Part shown: in pieces, positions 12,104 to 22,672 of the stretch | Position numbering within the stretch: position 1 is the first letter of the stretch | Layout of the letters: each line of letters begins with the position of its first letter | Source of the DNA: Branchiostoma lanceolatum | Lineage: Eukaryota; Chordata; Leptocardii; Amphioxiformes; Branchiostomatidae | Length of the DNA stretch: 64,000 nt | Assembly (NCBI RefSeq): GCF_035083965.1 | Contig: NC_089724.1 | Coordinates: forward strand, 32,492,352 to 32,556,351 | Direction of reading: 5' to 3' | The notes under the pieces: generated by a model | Database searches by the model: none | What the model was told of the DNA's origin: nothing | What the model saw: only the letters and a program-made list of their open reading frames with translations | Made by a program: the position numbers and the translations under genes

Positions 12104-12263
12104 GACCTGCCCTTCAGTGTATATGGTGTCGTAAGGTATGGTTGGTTCCAATAACCACCGAATAAACCACCTAGTGAGCGAAGCAAGTAAAGTGGTTTAT
12201 GAGGTGGTTATAGGAGCCAACCATGCCTTATGACACCATATACACTGAAGGAAAGTGGGTCAA
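12104..12263. mobile_element. Hairpin MITE downstream of myotrophin
   Basis: The arms GACCTGCCCTTCAGTGTATA...GGTATGGTTGGTTCC and their complement end at GTGGGTC (12263), with a short loop around 12170-12195. A related, more degraded copy sits at 33840-33978 (GGGTTAATGACCTGCCC ... TTAACGTTATTA) in an actin intron. Confidence 0.7.
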
Positions 12264-12464
12264 TAACGTTACCATCACACTAAGCTATTATCGTATATTA
12301 CATGACTGAGACAAGTCCTGTAACGTTATAACATGAAAATCTTGTAATCTTACACATTTTGAAGCATTGGTCAAGTCATTGGTCAAGTTGAAAGGAACAG
12401 GACCACTTATGGTATCTTGACGCAAAGACGGTGGGAGGTGGGATCCTTTTTTTTTTAGTTTGTT

Positions 12465-12550
12465 CGTTCAGACCCTTGTAGTGCCTAGTGGCACATGGGT
12501 CAGCAAGTTTCCTTGTTGTTTCAGTAGCAGGGTATATTTTTTACAGGGGG
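12465..12550 (-). repeat. SINE-like repeat, copy 4 (reverse)
   Basis: The minus strand carries TACCCTGCTACTGAAACAAC, then AAGGAAACTTGCTGACCC, then GCCACTAGGCAC, the 3' part of the family at 24160, 32520 and 42565. It lies just downstream of the myotrophin stop codon. Confidence 0.6.
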
Positions 12551-12632
12551 GGGGAGGACATTTAATGTTTGCCCAAATAATAACCTAGAAAACACTTACA
12601 AAAGTGTGCAAAGTATGATGTTTATAGGATCT

Positions 12633-15600
12633 TCATCTCAACATATTTTTGATGTCCTCACTCTCCGCACAGTCCAAATATGTGGTCCCGTCAGGTGCTT
12701 TACCGTCTTTCCTGGCCCCCTGAAGGTCAAATAAAGGTCAGTAGTAATTAGGCTTAAGAAAATTAATGTTGTGTTTCCAATAACAGTCCTGAAAACCTGA
12801 TGGGAGTGACGATCTATAATTAAAACCTGAAAATACTGCTATGGTGCCCAAAATCGCCACATTTTGTCGGGACCTCAATAACTACCAACATACCAAAATT
12901 ACAACAAATCCATCAAAAGCATCTGGAGTTATAGCTAGCTGTGAACACACAAACAAAAACACGTCAGTACTCCTGTCGTAGGTCACTGACCTCCTTCCCG
13001 GAGGTAAATATAATGTCAGTCAATACAGGGATTCTGTTTTTTCTTCATGTCCTTCAGTTTAAGTGATCCAACAAACAGGTAGTTTAACAATGAAAAACTA
13101 AAATGCACCAGGACACTGGCACTTTCAATATCATGTTGTAAATTGTAGCAACTAGTAATAAACAACAAAGTACAATGTTTACAAGATATTCCTCCATCAA
13201 CTAATACAGGAAGCCCACTTCCTGTCACTCCCATTACTCTGAACTTTTGCCCTTTACTTCCTGTCACTCTGTGGTGAGACATGCCTATATATGGAAATAA
13301 CTGCGGAAACACAAACAGAAAACAACGTCTATCTACACAGAGGTGAATATGACATCTTATTTGTATGAAGAATCTTGAAGAAAGCTCACCTTTTCCAACA
13401 AATACTTGACACATGCAGTGTGCCCTTCCCATATAGCTGCCAGGACCGCAGAGATGCCATGTTTGTCTACCTTCTGCAGTGGAGAAAGAATAACTCTCAT
13501 CACCAAATACCTTCAACAACAATTGTTTCCTCATCTGTAAGCAAGGACACCCCATATACATAAGGTAGCGTGCGCGCATATATACTAGTACTCCAGTGGT
13601 TAGCAGCCCTGCCTCTGAAAGCAGGCCCTCGTGAGTTTGATTCCGGCTGTGTTGCTCATCTGACATGCGCGCGACCAGGAAGGATTGCAGTCCTTAGGAT
13701 AGGACATTAAGTCGTAGTACACTGTTTATTGTTTATTGTGCTTGTCAAAAAGAGCTAGGGGAATATCCCCGGTATACATTGATAAATAAAAAACAATGAA
13801 CCTGTAAAAAAACTGTACATAGCATCTGTCTCCTCTGTCACAGCCAGTGGAAGCATATTGCTCTTGAGCTGAACTGGATCGTTATCAATTTTACTTTCAG
13901 TATAAAACCTCCTTGGTTCACCCCATCTTCCTATGCAGGGCTATTCCACACATACACAAGCCTTAAATTAGCCATGCTGATCCAGCCTCACAGTCTTACT
14001 ATTGGGGGTGTCTTGCTCATAAATATCAATGAGCTTGTCTTATTTGGCACAAGCCAATCAGCAGCATCCATAGTGCTGCGTACAAAAACCCACATTCAGG
14101 TTCTGGAGTAAGTCCAGACCGACACCCAAACATCGCTGTCACATTATGTGGCCGATGCAGCATGTCGGATTGTCTCTATGCCGAGGTGACGTCTCAAGTG
14201 CCTTGCTATATTTGACGTTCCCCCGCCACACTGGATGACTTTCGTACACAGCTCGCACTTTGCTCTATCAAGAGGCAGCTTCATCACATGGTCCCATACT
14301 TTACTGCCGGTACGCCACGGCATTGTGCTTACCTGACCTGTCACTTGCGAGGAGCAACGCACGCTGGGCTGAAGGCTTAACAAAGACTTTGTTAGATATC
14401 CAATATGGCGCCCACTGGGAACATGTGACCCACGCAATGGCTAAGCCAATCACATCGCTAGGTTCCCTTGACGTCACTGCTAACAAGACTTCCCGACTTG
14501 TAATGGCCACCATATCAGAATCCAAAAACATAGCATAATAAATGTTTTGCGTCTCTTCCCTCAAAAATTTTGTGATCCATGGAAGGTTAAGATAGTTTAT
14601 AACCAAATAGAGGATGTACATAAGTGCTAGTTATTTTTACAAGTCCAGTACCGGTTCTTGACGTTTTGTGTTTTTTTTAACTTTTGGACTGAAACAAGTC
14701 CAGTACTGGTACGCAGCAGTATGCGTCCAGACAGCAAATTTCCAATATGATTGACAAGTAGTGCCCGGCGCAGTGTTGACAGAAAACCTATTTGTTTATG
14801 TGACTTTAATTTCCTTATCTAGTATGTTTGGTCAGTATGCGGTGGAGCCGTGGTTGTCCTCTACCAACGGATCCAACTGATGTAAAATTTGGCACCCTGG
14901 TACTATAAAGTTTGAATGCAGAAAGGACTGTCACTGAATGTTATATGCCGTTCAGGCTGCAAAATACTTTTTTTGAGCCAGGTTGCAGACTGGCCGTTTG
15001 TCTAGCTTTTGAATATTGATGACCAGGCCTTTCGCTTTGTACAACAGAGTGGCAATTTCTCTGATTGGCTGACAGCTGGTTAGTTAGAGCACTGCCCCCA
15101 ATAGTTAAATTCTGAAGCTGGTTAAGCACCTGTAATGCAAGGCCTGTCTAAGCTGTGGAATAACCCTGCATAGGAGGATGGTAATACCCTAATTTTATGC
15201 TTGTCAGAGATTCTGCTCCCCAGGGTAAGGGGGCATGTGGTTAGAGCATGATGGCACAGCGCCTCTAGTCCCCTTTTTAGAAAAAACCTTGATGTCCAAC
15301 AGGGTGGTCACTTACATTCACATCAGCACCTTTGGCCAGCAGGACCTGGATGACCTCCAGCTGCCCGTAGTCCGCTGCATAATGAATGGGTGGGCGACCT
15401 CCAATTTCCGAGTTGACATCAAATCCCTAGAAAAATCCAAGACATCATCATTGACTGTGTAACAGTGTGGGTCAAGCGCCACTTACTGACCAGTCTAACT
15501 GGTCCGGACCTTTAAATTAAAGCCTTGTGGTAAAATCGTTGGGTTTGTGAGCTGGCGGCCAGGGTTTGATTCCCGGGAGCCAGGAGACTGTACTACTCGC

Positions 15601-16674
15601 CTCGTGCAAGTATCTTGTGATGACACTAAAATACAATTCTGGAACACTCTCAATTAATGTTTTTCACAATTCCCACAGTAGCAAGCTATATGTACTGCTG
15701 ACTGAAAATGTCTAAATTCTCATAATATGAATGTACTAGTAGTTTGCTACCACATAAAACAGTAGAGCAGGGCTAGAAATCCAAAAGTTTGTGAGAATAG
15801 GTGCACTGGAGCACCTAAAGGCTAGACTAAAAATTTAGGTGCACAGAAAACATTTTGGTGCACAACATTTCCCCTAGCCTGGATGCCAGACCCCCAAACT
15901 CTAAAATATCTATCGTGTGGGGCGATAGATATTTTAGAGTTTAGGGGTCTGGCATCCAGGCTACATTTCCCCCGTACCATTCCCCAGTGGAATGCCCTGC
16001 CTGGCACGGTTGTGACGGCTCCCACTGTTGAGTCTTACCGTGCCAGGCTTGTGGGGTCATCTCAATCTGGGGGCAACAAATATGATGATGATAATAAGAT
16101 AAAGTAGAATGTGAGCAAAACTTTCAAGTCTTACCTTCACTCGACTTTAGAGCTTCAATCTGAGATTCTACAGCTAACTAATTCTGATACAGGGTTTGAC
16201 CATGTTCCCTGGCATGTTAGATGTCAAGAAATAATGTGCAGTATAATTTTGTTGCAACAAATTTCATGACTTCCTGTCGGTGTATAATTTTCGTCTTGAT
16301 TGATGCACAAGAATATTTCTTGTTACATATTTGCATAAGACAACAGTGTTAGCGGCTAACTCAAAACATAAATTTTAATCTTTTTACTAGTATCACCAAT
16401 CCTTGGTCTCACCAAGGCTTGGTATCACAGAAGTAAGTGACTGGTCGAACAATCATGCCTGATTCCGGGGCGTGGTAACTTTCTACCGGAAGCTACTTCG
16501 TCTTAGTCTTCGTTTGTCCCTCTAAACAGAATCGAGCAGCTTTCCCAAAGGCCAAAGTATGATGCATTCTTGGGAAGATGACTTCAAATGGTTGTTGTTA
16601 CCTACCGGTTGTTCAATAGCAGCTTTGACCAGGTCTATATCCCCGTTTTTCACACTCCAGAGTAAGTCCCCCAT
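12633..16674 (-). CDS. mtpn: Myotrophin (V-1), ankyrin-repeat protein, 116 aa
   Basis: Four exons, all phase 0: 16674-16606, 15426-15316, 13473-13390, 12719-12633. The protein is 116 residues against 118 in vertebrates. It reads [20 protein letters not shown], then [20 protein letters not shown], then a third block with [20 protein letters not shown], and ends [20 protein letters not shown]. These correspond in order to the myotrophin ankyrin repeats and its terminal helix. In other animals myotrophin/V-1 binds capping protein and keeps it off actin barbed ends, and it has been linked to NF-kB and hypertrophy signalling. The inner ATG at 16674 is preferred over the in-frame ATG at 16707 because it matches the family length. 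A CCCACAATGC motif lies just upstream. Confidence 0.94.
13590..13800. mobile_element. tRNA-derived SINE-like sequence plus reversed retro-tail
   Basis: GTGGTTAGCAGCC (13597-13609) and GAGTTTGATTCCGGC (13633-13647) match internal RNA polymerase III box A and box B at the spacing of a tRNA. There is no paired acceptor stem, so this is a SINE head and not a functional tRNA. From 13727 a GTTTATTGTTTATTGTGC stretch reads in reverse as the CAATAAA tail of another retroelement. Confidence 0.5.
14144..14323 (-). CDS. BED-type zinc-finger ORF, 59 aa, inside a myotrophin intron
   Basis: The ORF starts [20 protein letters not shown] and continues [20 protein letters not shown], then RHLRRHLG. This matches the BED finger pattern (aromatic-rich start, C-x2-C, GGTSN, H-x3-5-H). 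BED fingers occur in hAT transposases and in domesticated ZBED proteins. Here the frame stops 12 codons after the last His, so this is either one exon of a longer protein, a micro-protein, or a hAT remnant. A donor-like CAG/GTAAGC lies just upstream of the ATG, so the ATG might be intronic in a longer 5' model. No transposase core was found nearby. Confidence 0.5.
   Translation of the reverse strand: MPWRTGSKVWDHVMKLPLDRAKCELCTKVIQCGGGTSNIARHLRRHLGIETIRHAASAT
14400..14476 (-). promoter_or_regulatory. Promoter-like block upstream of the BED ORF
   Basis: Within 80 bp there is an ATGGCG (YY1-like) element at 14404-14409, a CCAAT box at 14446-14450 and a perfect CRE (TGACGTCA) at 14469-14476. 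The block lies 80-150 bp upstream of the BED ORF start. This clustering is typical of TATA-less animal promoters. It sits inside an intron of myotrophin. Confidence 0.4.
15530..15610 (+). mobile_element. tRNA-like SINE fragment
   Basis: GGGTTTGATTCCCGGGAG is a good box B with flanking pairing as in a tRNA T-arm, preceded by a degenerate box A-like stretch. No complete cloverleaf could be drawn. It lies in the first myotrophin intron. Confidence 0.4.
15873..15963. mobile_element. 91-bp hairpin MITE
   Basis: The arms TAGCCTGGATGCCAGACCCC and the complement ending TCCAGGCTA pair over about 41 bp around a TGTGGGG loop. Shorter pieces of the same arm occur near 8118-8150, 8640-8705 and 9130-9153, so it belongs to a repeat family. 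Confidence 0.75.
15965..16110 (+). mobile_element. LINE 3' fragment with ATG/ATA-rich tail
   Basis: The segment encodes [19 protein letters not shown] followed by TVESYRARL, the conserved end of CR1-like LINE proteins. It runs into an ATGATGATAATAAGATAAA tail. It lies in the first myotrophin intron and abuts a hairpin element at 15873-15963. Confidence 0.65.
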
Positions 16675-16919
16675 TTTTATTATCAGCTGACTGTTGGGGT
16701 CTCGCACCGAGGTGCGGCATTAAAGCATTGTGGGAAGTATCGTACGGAAGTTCTTGACGGCAGGATGGGAGGGTGTCACGACTCCTAGGCTATAGTCGTG
16801 GCAAGATGTTGGAACTTGGACACTGTAGAAAAAAGGGACATTTCGGAACCTACTAGAACAATTAGGATTAAACAAAGAGTACTAGGTATCTAGGACCATC
16901 TAGTGATTCAGACAGCTCA

Positions 16920-17110
16920 TTCAAGTCAAGTCAAGTCAAGTCAAGTCTTTATTTTCATTCGAATGCTTGCTCGGCCACACGGGCCGTTTTTCAACAAGGT
17001 CGAAATGGAGGGGGAGGAGGAAAAAGAAAACAGAAATTCAAAACTACACTGGCATGGCATTTAGGGATTCGTATAGAATCTACACGAGGGCTTTATCACT
17101 CCCTTGGGGA
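16920..17110 (-). mobile_element. LINE 3' end with (ACTTG)n tail, minus orientation
   Basis: Read on the minus strand, AATAAAGACTTGACTTGAC ends a stretch beginning with CCATTTCGACCTTGTTGAAA. The five-fold pentamer follows an AATAAA signal, as in LINE tails with simple-repeat termini. The copy is 5'-truncated, with no coding part seen. Confidence 0.6.
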
Positions 17111-17227
17111 TTAGCCACAGTCGATAGTTAAATGAAGAGATATAACGGGAGATGCCCTAACATCGCACGTTTTTACGCGCTCGAACTCACGACGCTCCAT
17201 CACTGCTTGCCAGATAGTGGTAGTCTC

Positions 17228-17343
17228 CAACCAGACCCAATAGATTGCAAAGACCGTATCCAACTGGAAGAAGGAGCTTATAGTGCAACCAGACCCAATA
17301 GATTGCAAAGACCGTATCCAACTGGAAGAAGGAGCTTATAGTG
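17228..17343 (+). repeat. Exact tandem duplication of 58 bp
   Basis: Two identical 58-bp units beginning CAACCAGACCCAATAGATTG occupy 17228-17285 and 17286-17343. A diverged inverted copy of the same segment lies at 18226-18312, so the pair may be the ends of a foldback element spanning 17205-18312. Confidence 0.8.
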
Positions 17344-18849
17344 CAATCTAAGGTCTGGAACAAGTCGGTCTGAACAAAGGCTATTTACATCTAATTGTTA
17401 CCTAATCAAACTGTGCTTCTGTAAGTGAGTTTATTACTCTCTGTCCGCACGGGCGTGCGGCGCCATGCCGGGCTGTCACGGGTCGGCTGCGTACCGTCTG
17501 ACACCTCCAGACCGCGACTGAGAGGCCGTCCACTTGGGCAGAGCTGTACCGCGAAAATTAAACTTCCCAGGAAAAATAAACTAAGTGTTGCCAGTAGAAA
17601 AGTCTTGGTCTCTTTTTTAAAATCAGTTTGTTACAAAGATCGCTACCAAAACTACTTCAATCGTCACAAAATGATGATCGTCACAGCTGAAATACGAGGG
17701 CGAAATTCTTACGTTTTTTATGTTTACGTTTTTTCCTTGTTTTTTTCCCGATGACTGTCTTCGATTGAGTCTTGAAAAACGTTTTCAAAGGCACCGATTC
17801 TTCGCAAGCATAACAATAGCAAAGCGAGATAAGGCCGTCATTGGACAGGAAGACGGCCCTCTGGTGGAAACGCTCCGGGCAGGCGGGCGCCGGCTTAACC
17901 CTTCTCGGGGGTACTTGTAATATCTACTAATAGTGGCTTGAACCCGAAACAGTAAACAATTGTCCACGAATGTTTTTGTAAGAACGGTTTTCCATGATGC
18001 CACAAACATCGCCGATGGGTGAAAGAAACTGCTATTGTGAGACCTCTTTTACTAGGCTCAATCAAGGCGCGAACCTCCCACTGGGACGTGCGCGGGTGAC
18101 TGGCTTGTCCCAGAAATCGGTCATAAAAAGATTAGTACCCCGGACATTCGTACGGCTGTTAGCATTACAACGAGGAGGGGTAGCGACACCTTTATTGAAT
18201 AGAAATGATCCGCCCTGTTTGAGTTGTAGCAGACCTTGGGTTGGCTATGAAAACTCCTTCTGCCTGTTGGATACGGTCTTTGCCAACCCGTAGGTCTGCT
18301 TGGAGACTAAGATAGTGGTCAAGTTGTAATGAATGAATTTTGAACACATTCATCTAAAGAACATACTTGGATAAGAAATGACATTCATACCAGGCCCTTC
18401 ACGCTCCGCGTTAAAAGCGGCAAACGCTGTGAGACGTTTTCGCGAATGTACCTTCCATTTAGTGTTACGCCAGACAGTGTGCCTAACTTAGCACGCTTTT
18501 GTAATTTCGCTCTCTTCAGAAGTTGGTGATGTATCTTAGACGTGATATTGACCAATATTCCGGAAAAGTGCTCTGAAGTCGAAAAAGTGTCTTCCGAATT
18601 TCCCACTGACCATATTATACTTCAGTTTAATCTGCATTTATGTGCAAGGCAATATCAAGCTCAAAAATATATGTTTATAACTAAAAGAAATGTAACTTAC
18701 GCCAACATTTTAGTGATATCTTTTTCTCCTAAGAAACTGATGCAGCTGACAACATTGACAACTGCTGGAACATATGGTCTCAATGCTTGAATAGTATGAT
18801 TGAGAACCATGTTCCCAAAGTTATTGTAAACATTCCTAGTTCTATGCCG

Positions 18850-20640
18850 TGGTTCGACGGAGAGGTCCGTCACCTCAGAAACAAAAAATTAACTGTATGG
18901 CGTAAGGCTAAAAAAATCAAACAGCCAAATTCATTGGTACAAGTTTAGAAAGCTAAGACACTGTCTACAGCAACAGATTGATCGCAAGTACAAATGATTT
19001 CTTGGAAACTTAGGATCTTTAGTGAAAACCAATCCGAAAAGGTTTTGGACTTTATTTAAAAATAAAACAAAATCTCATCGGTTTCCACAAGTACTAGTAT
19101 TGAAACACTGCCGTCATGAGGGAACAACCCCCAAAGAAAAGGCTGACTTATTGGATGATTATTTTTTCTCTGTTTTTACTAAAAATAAAACAACAAATCA
19201 GCCTCTCCCAGTGATTCGGGAATGGAAACACCCCTCATTAGACAACATGTTCTTCACTGCTAATGAAATACTGGATGTGCTACTCACCTTAGACTGTACA
19301 AAAGCTGTCGGGCCTAATGCCATATCCACAGTAATTCAGATGTGGACATGTATTAGCTCCTCTGGCATGTTACCAATGTTTTTAACAAAAGTATTCAAAC
19401 TAACAGCTAGAGTTCCAGGAAAGAAGCCAGCATCTGTCCCGTTTTCAAAAAGGGAAATAGAGAACTTGTCGAAAACTATAGGCCCATATCATTACTTGGC
19501 AAGGTTGTATCTCTAACCGAATTTTTCCGCATCTCAAGGACCAAATTCACCCACTTCAGCATGGTTTCATCAATGGAAGATCTACTGCTACTCAACTTCT
19601 CATAATTCTCCAAACCACAGAGGAAATTCTTGACCCAAGTGGCCAAGTTAATGTTATATATTTAGACTTCTCTGAAGCCTTCGACAGTATTCATCACCTC
19701 CTGTTGCATAAGCTTAAGGCGTTCGGCATGAATTCTAATCCACTGGCTTGGTCATTTGTCTAGCCGACGTCAAAGGATCCGGTGTTGAGGGAGTGGTCTC
19801 TGACTGGCAACCTGTCATATCTGGAGTGCCACAAGGCTCCATATTAGGACCCCTACTTTTTTACTCTACCTAAACGACTTACCTTCCACCACGAACTGTA
19901 GCTGTCCCATGGCCTTATATGCCGATGATTCCAAATGTTTTAAACAAATATCGTCACTTACTGACAGCATCTCTCTCCAATATGACATTGATAATATGGT
20001 TAAGTGGAATAACACCTGGTTGATGAAATTCAATGCAGACAAGTGTTAAGTACTTAACATTTGTAGATCCAAAGCTTAAAGAGCCAGTCCATTATGTATA
20101 CAAAATGGAAGGCCATGTCCTTGAAGTTGTCACAGAATTTCGTGACCTTGGCATAACTATATCTCATTTTTTTCTTGGAAGGGCCATGTTCACAGAATTG
20201 TTTCAAAGGCTAATTCAACTTTAGGTTTTATCAAAATGTCTATAGGTACCATCACTGTCAAAAGGCTCTATATATCACTTTAGTCGGACCCCAACTTGAA
20301 TATTGTTCAATGGTCTGGTCACCCCGCTCCCATACCCTCATCTCTATATGCTGGAATGTGCTACTACGATTACTCAATTGATTACAAAGAGAGACTAATG
20401 ACTTGTTCCCTCTTACCATTGTCACGCCGTAGAGAAACATTAGATTTATCATTTCTTTTCAAATGCTTCGCGGGATTATATGATATTGACATCGACCATT
20501 TCATTGAATATCCGCATGTATCTTTTACTGGAACGACACTGGGGTGGATATTTTCATCCAGGCAATTCATCGCTATGACAAATAATGTTGGCGACATATA
20601 CCTCCCTGAGGTGTGCCGGCTAGAATAGGCTGCGACTCCG
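18850..20640 (+). pseudogene. Decayed non-LTR retrotransposon (CR1/Jockey-like) reverse transcriptase
   Basis: Fragments in several frames follow the order of a LINE ORF2. They are the pre-RT segment at 19022-19516 (PKRFWTLFKNKTK, LLDDYFFSVFT), then DFSEAFDS, then GVPQGSILGPLL near 19823, the catalytic YADD at 19918-19929, and LEYCSMVWSPRSH near 20300. Frameshifts and stops break the frame at 19516, near 19760, near 19870 and near 20048. It is inactive. It lies between two long inverted repeats (18310-18530 and 22035-22266). Confidence 0.8.
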
Positions 20641-20844
20641 AAATACTTCGTCCCCATTTCACGCACTGCTTATGGTCACTCAAGTAACTGCAGATGCATG
20701 ACCAGAGGTTCCGTCTTATGGCCGATGGTGTCGAAGGCGCGTGAAAAGTCTACATGTATGAAAGTTACATAAAAAGGCGTCAATCATGTGGCTGGTATTC
20801 AGATATGTATATACGCACAAGTGTGACAGGGGCTTAAGGAAGTA

Positions 20845-21186
20845 GACTGTACACGATGATGACAAGCTGCTAGGGTGCCTAAACCAACACCACTTCTCCC
20901 ATATATATATACATCAAAATTCTATATCAAAAAGCTATCTGCCACCCCCCCCCCCAAAAAAAATCAAAACCCTAGCATGTCCAGGACAAAAGATACAAAA
21001 ACAGGAAGTTCTGGTACAGTACCAAGGTCAGTCGCTGGAAGTGTCATAATTGACCTCCAACTTCGACTACCCACATACCAAATATTTACAATCTATTATT
21101 AGGTTACGTTATACTGACCACACAAATATTGAGAAACACAGACACACATATACAGACACAAACAGAGAGACACATACACACACACA

Positions 21187-21218
<32 letters not shown>

Positions 21219-21330
21219 CACACAGACACGCACACACGCACGCACGCACCAAAAACAATATCTCCATTTTCCATGGCGGTAACGGGGGGTGCCCTAACAT
21301 CGCCAAGTACGCCGTGTTTGTGTCCAATGA
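20845..21330 (+). repeat. Composite interspersed repeat copy with (CA)n tract
   Basis: This copy has AAGCTGCTAGGGTGCCTAAA, ACCAACACCACTTCTCCCAT and AGGAAGTTCTGGTACAGTAC, a CA-rich microsatellite at 21129-21250, and the closing CTCCATTTTCCATGG hairpin. It is truncated before the AT-rich part. Confidence 0.7.
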
Positions 21331-22672
21331 CTATGCTGATAAGGAAGGTAAATAACCCAAGTTCATGCACATAATTGTCATTTACATTCAAAACATATGT
21401 GTACATATTCATTTCTTGTTTTGTCGAAAAGTAGTATTTTGACAATAATGATGGTAGCGCTAAGTAGAGGGTCACTGCGTAGCTAGACGGCCCGGCACCT
21501 AAATATACGACCTGTGCCAAGCAGATACATAGGTCACAAAGCTATCATACACATAAGAAAAATAACTTCATAAAACACTAAAAATTTGGGTCTTTAAGTG
21601 TTTGTTGAGAAGAAAACCGACCAAAGAAAAACAACGTAAACATTGCTGTCGTCTGACGGCGTTGCTTTCCCGCCATTTTTTTGGGCCGCGATGGTGGCGG
21701 AACGATTCAACGCACAGTTTTATTACGCTCTAACATGTGATTGGTACCGTCTATGAAAAGGAAACTGAATACAGAGATGGCGGAGATATTTCCCAATAAG
21801 TAGACGGAGTATTGTTGATGTAAGCGGTGTCGTTTTTTCGTAATGATTTCGTAAGTCGGGCCGCATTCAATACGTACGTCGGGCCGCGTAGTAGCCTATT
21901 TCCCGTGAAAACATGAGCTGGGATGCGCTAGATATAGCCCTTCTCACGGCATGACGTGAGAAGTGCACACAGTCAGAATTTTCCGGTCAAAAGAAAGCTA
22001 GAATATAGCAGACTTCAAGCCTTATTTACATTTCCCTAACTTCATCACCAACTTCAGGCGAAGAGAGCAAAATTACCAAAGCGTACTAAGTTAGGCACAT
22101 TATCTGGCGTAGCACTAAATCAGAAGGTACATTCGTGAAAATGTCTCACAGCGTCTTCCGCATGTGACGCGGAGCATGAAGGGCCCATGAACAGTATGAA
22201 TACATTTCTTGTCCAAGTATGGTCTTAAGATGAATGTGTTCAAAATTCATTCATTAAAACATGACCATTCTCTGGCAACCAGCAATGGAGCGCCGTGAGT
22301 TCCAGCGCGTAAAAAAACGTCCGATGTTTGGGCACCCCCGTTAAGAATGCTGTTCTGGAATGTGCGTCGTTCTGTTCATCTCCTCCGTGACTTTACAAAT
22401 GTTAATGTTTAACTCACACCCAGGGCTCAGGCCGACGTCACTACATGTAAAACGATACGGCCAAACCGGACGGCGAGCCCTGCTTGAAACAACACCAGCC
22501 CCCGGTGTTTAATTTAGGGCCCGGTGATTAAGTGTTCTCTTATCGTGTTACAACTTCTCCCTTTCATGTGACTGACAAAACCACCGCGTCATTCTAACTT
22601 CACCCCAGTGAATTGAGAAGTTCGCTGCAGGAGCAACATCAACTTATCTGCGGAACACACCAAATCCTAACC

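Larger units (their letters stand above)
10630..12460. other. Non-coding stretch between repeats and myotrophin
   Basis: It contains the second copy of the 1420-1680 segment, the CTAGCCTGG MITE and the 12104 hairpin. No exon with family resemblance was found on either strand. Confidence 0.5.
18310..22266. mobile_element. Region bounded by 220-230-bp inverted repeats
   Basis: 18310-18530 (TGGTCAAGTTGTAATGAATG ... CTTCAGAAGTTGGTGATG) recurs inverted at 22035-22266. Homology is clear throughout, including TTTTGAACACATTCATCT and a CCTAACTTAG segment. A decayed LINE and a composite repeat lie between them. Either a large old TIR element collected insertions, or two copies of one MITE sit in opposite orientation. 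No target duplication was seen. Confidence 0.55.

Noticed and set aside
13597..13650. tRNA gene from box A and box B
   Set aside because: No acceptor stem or anticodon arm pairs properly. It is better read as a SINE head.
13016..13666. 216-residue minus-strand frame
   Set aside because: It overlaps myotrophin exon 3 in another frame and includes a SINE-like sequence. No domain resemblance.
21104..21520. Cys/Val-rich frame MAQVVYLGAGPS...VCVCVC
   Set aside because: It is a translation of the CA microsatellite and its flanks.
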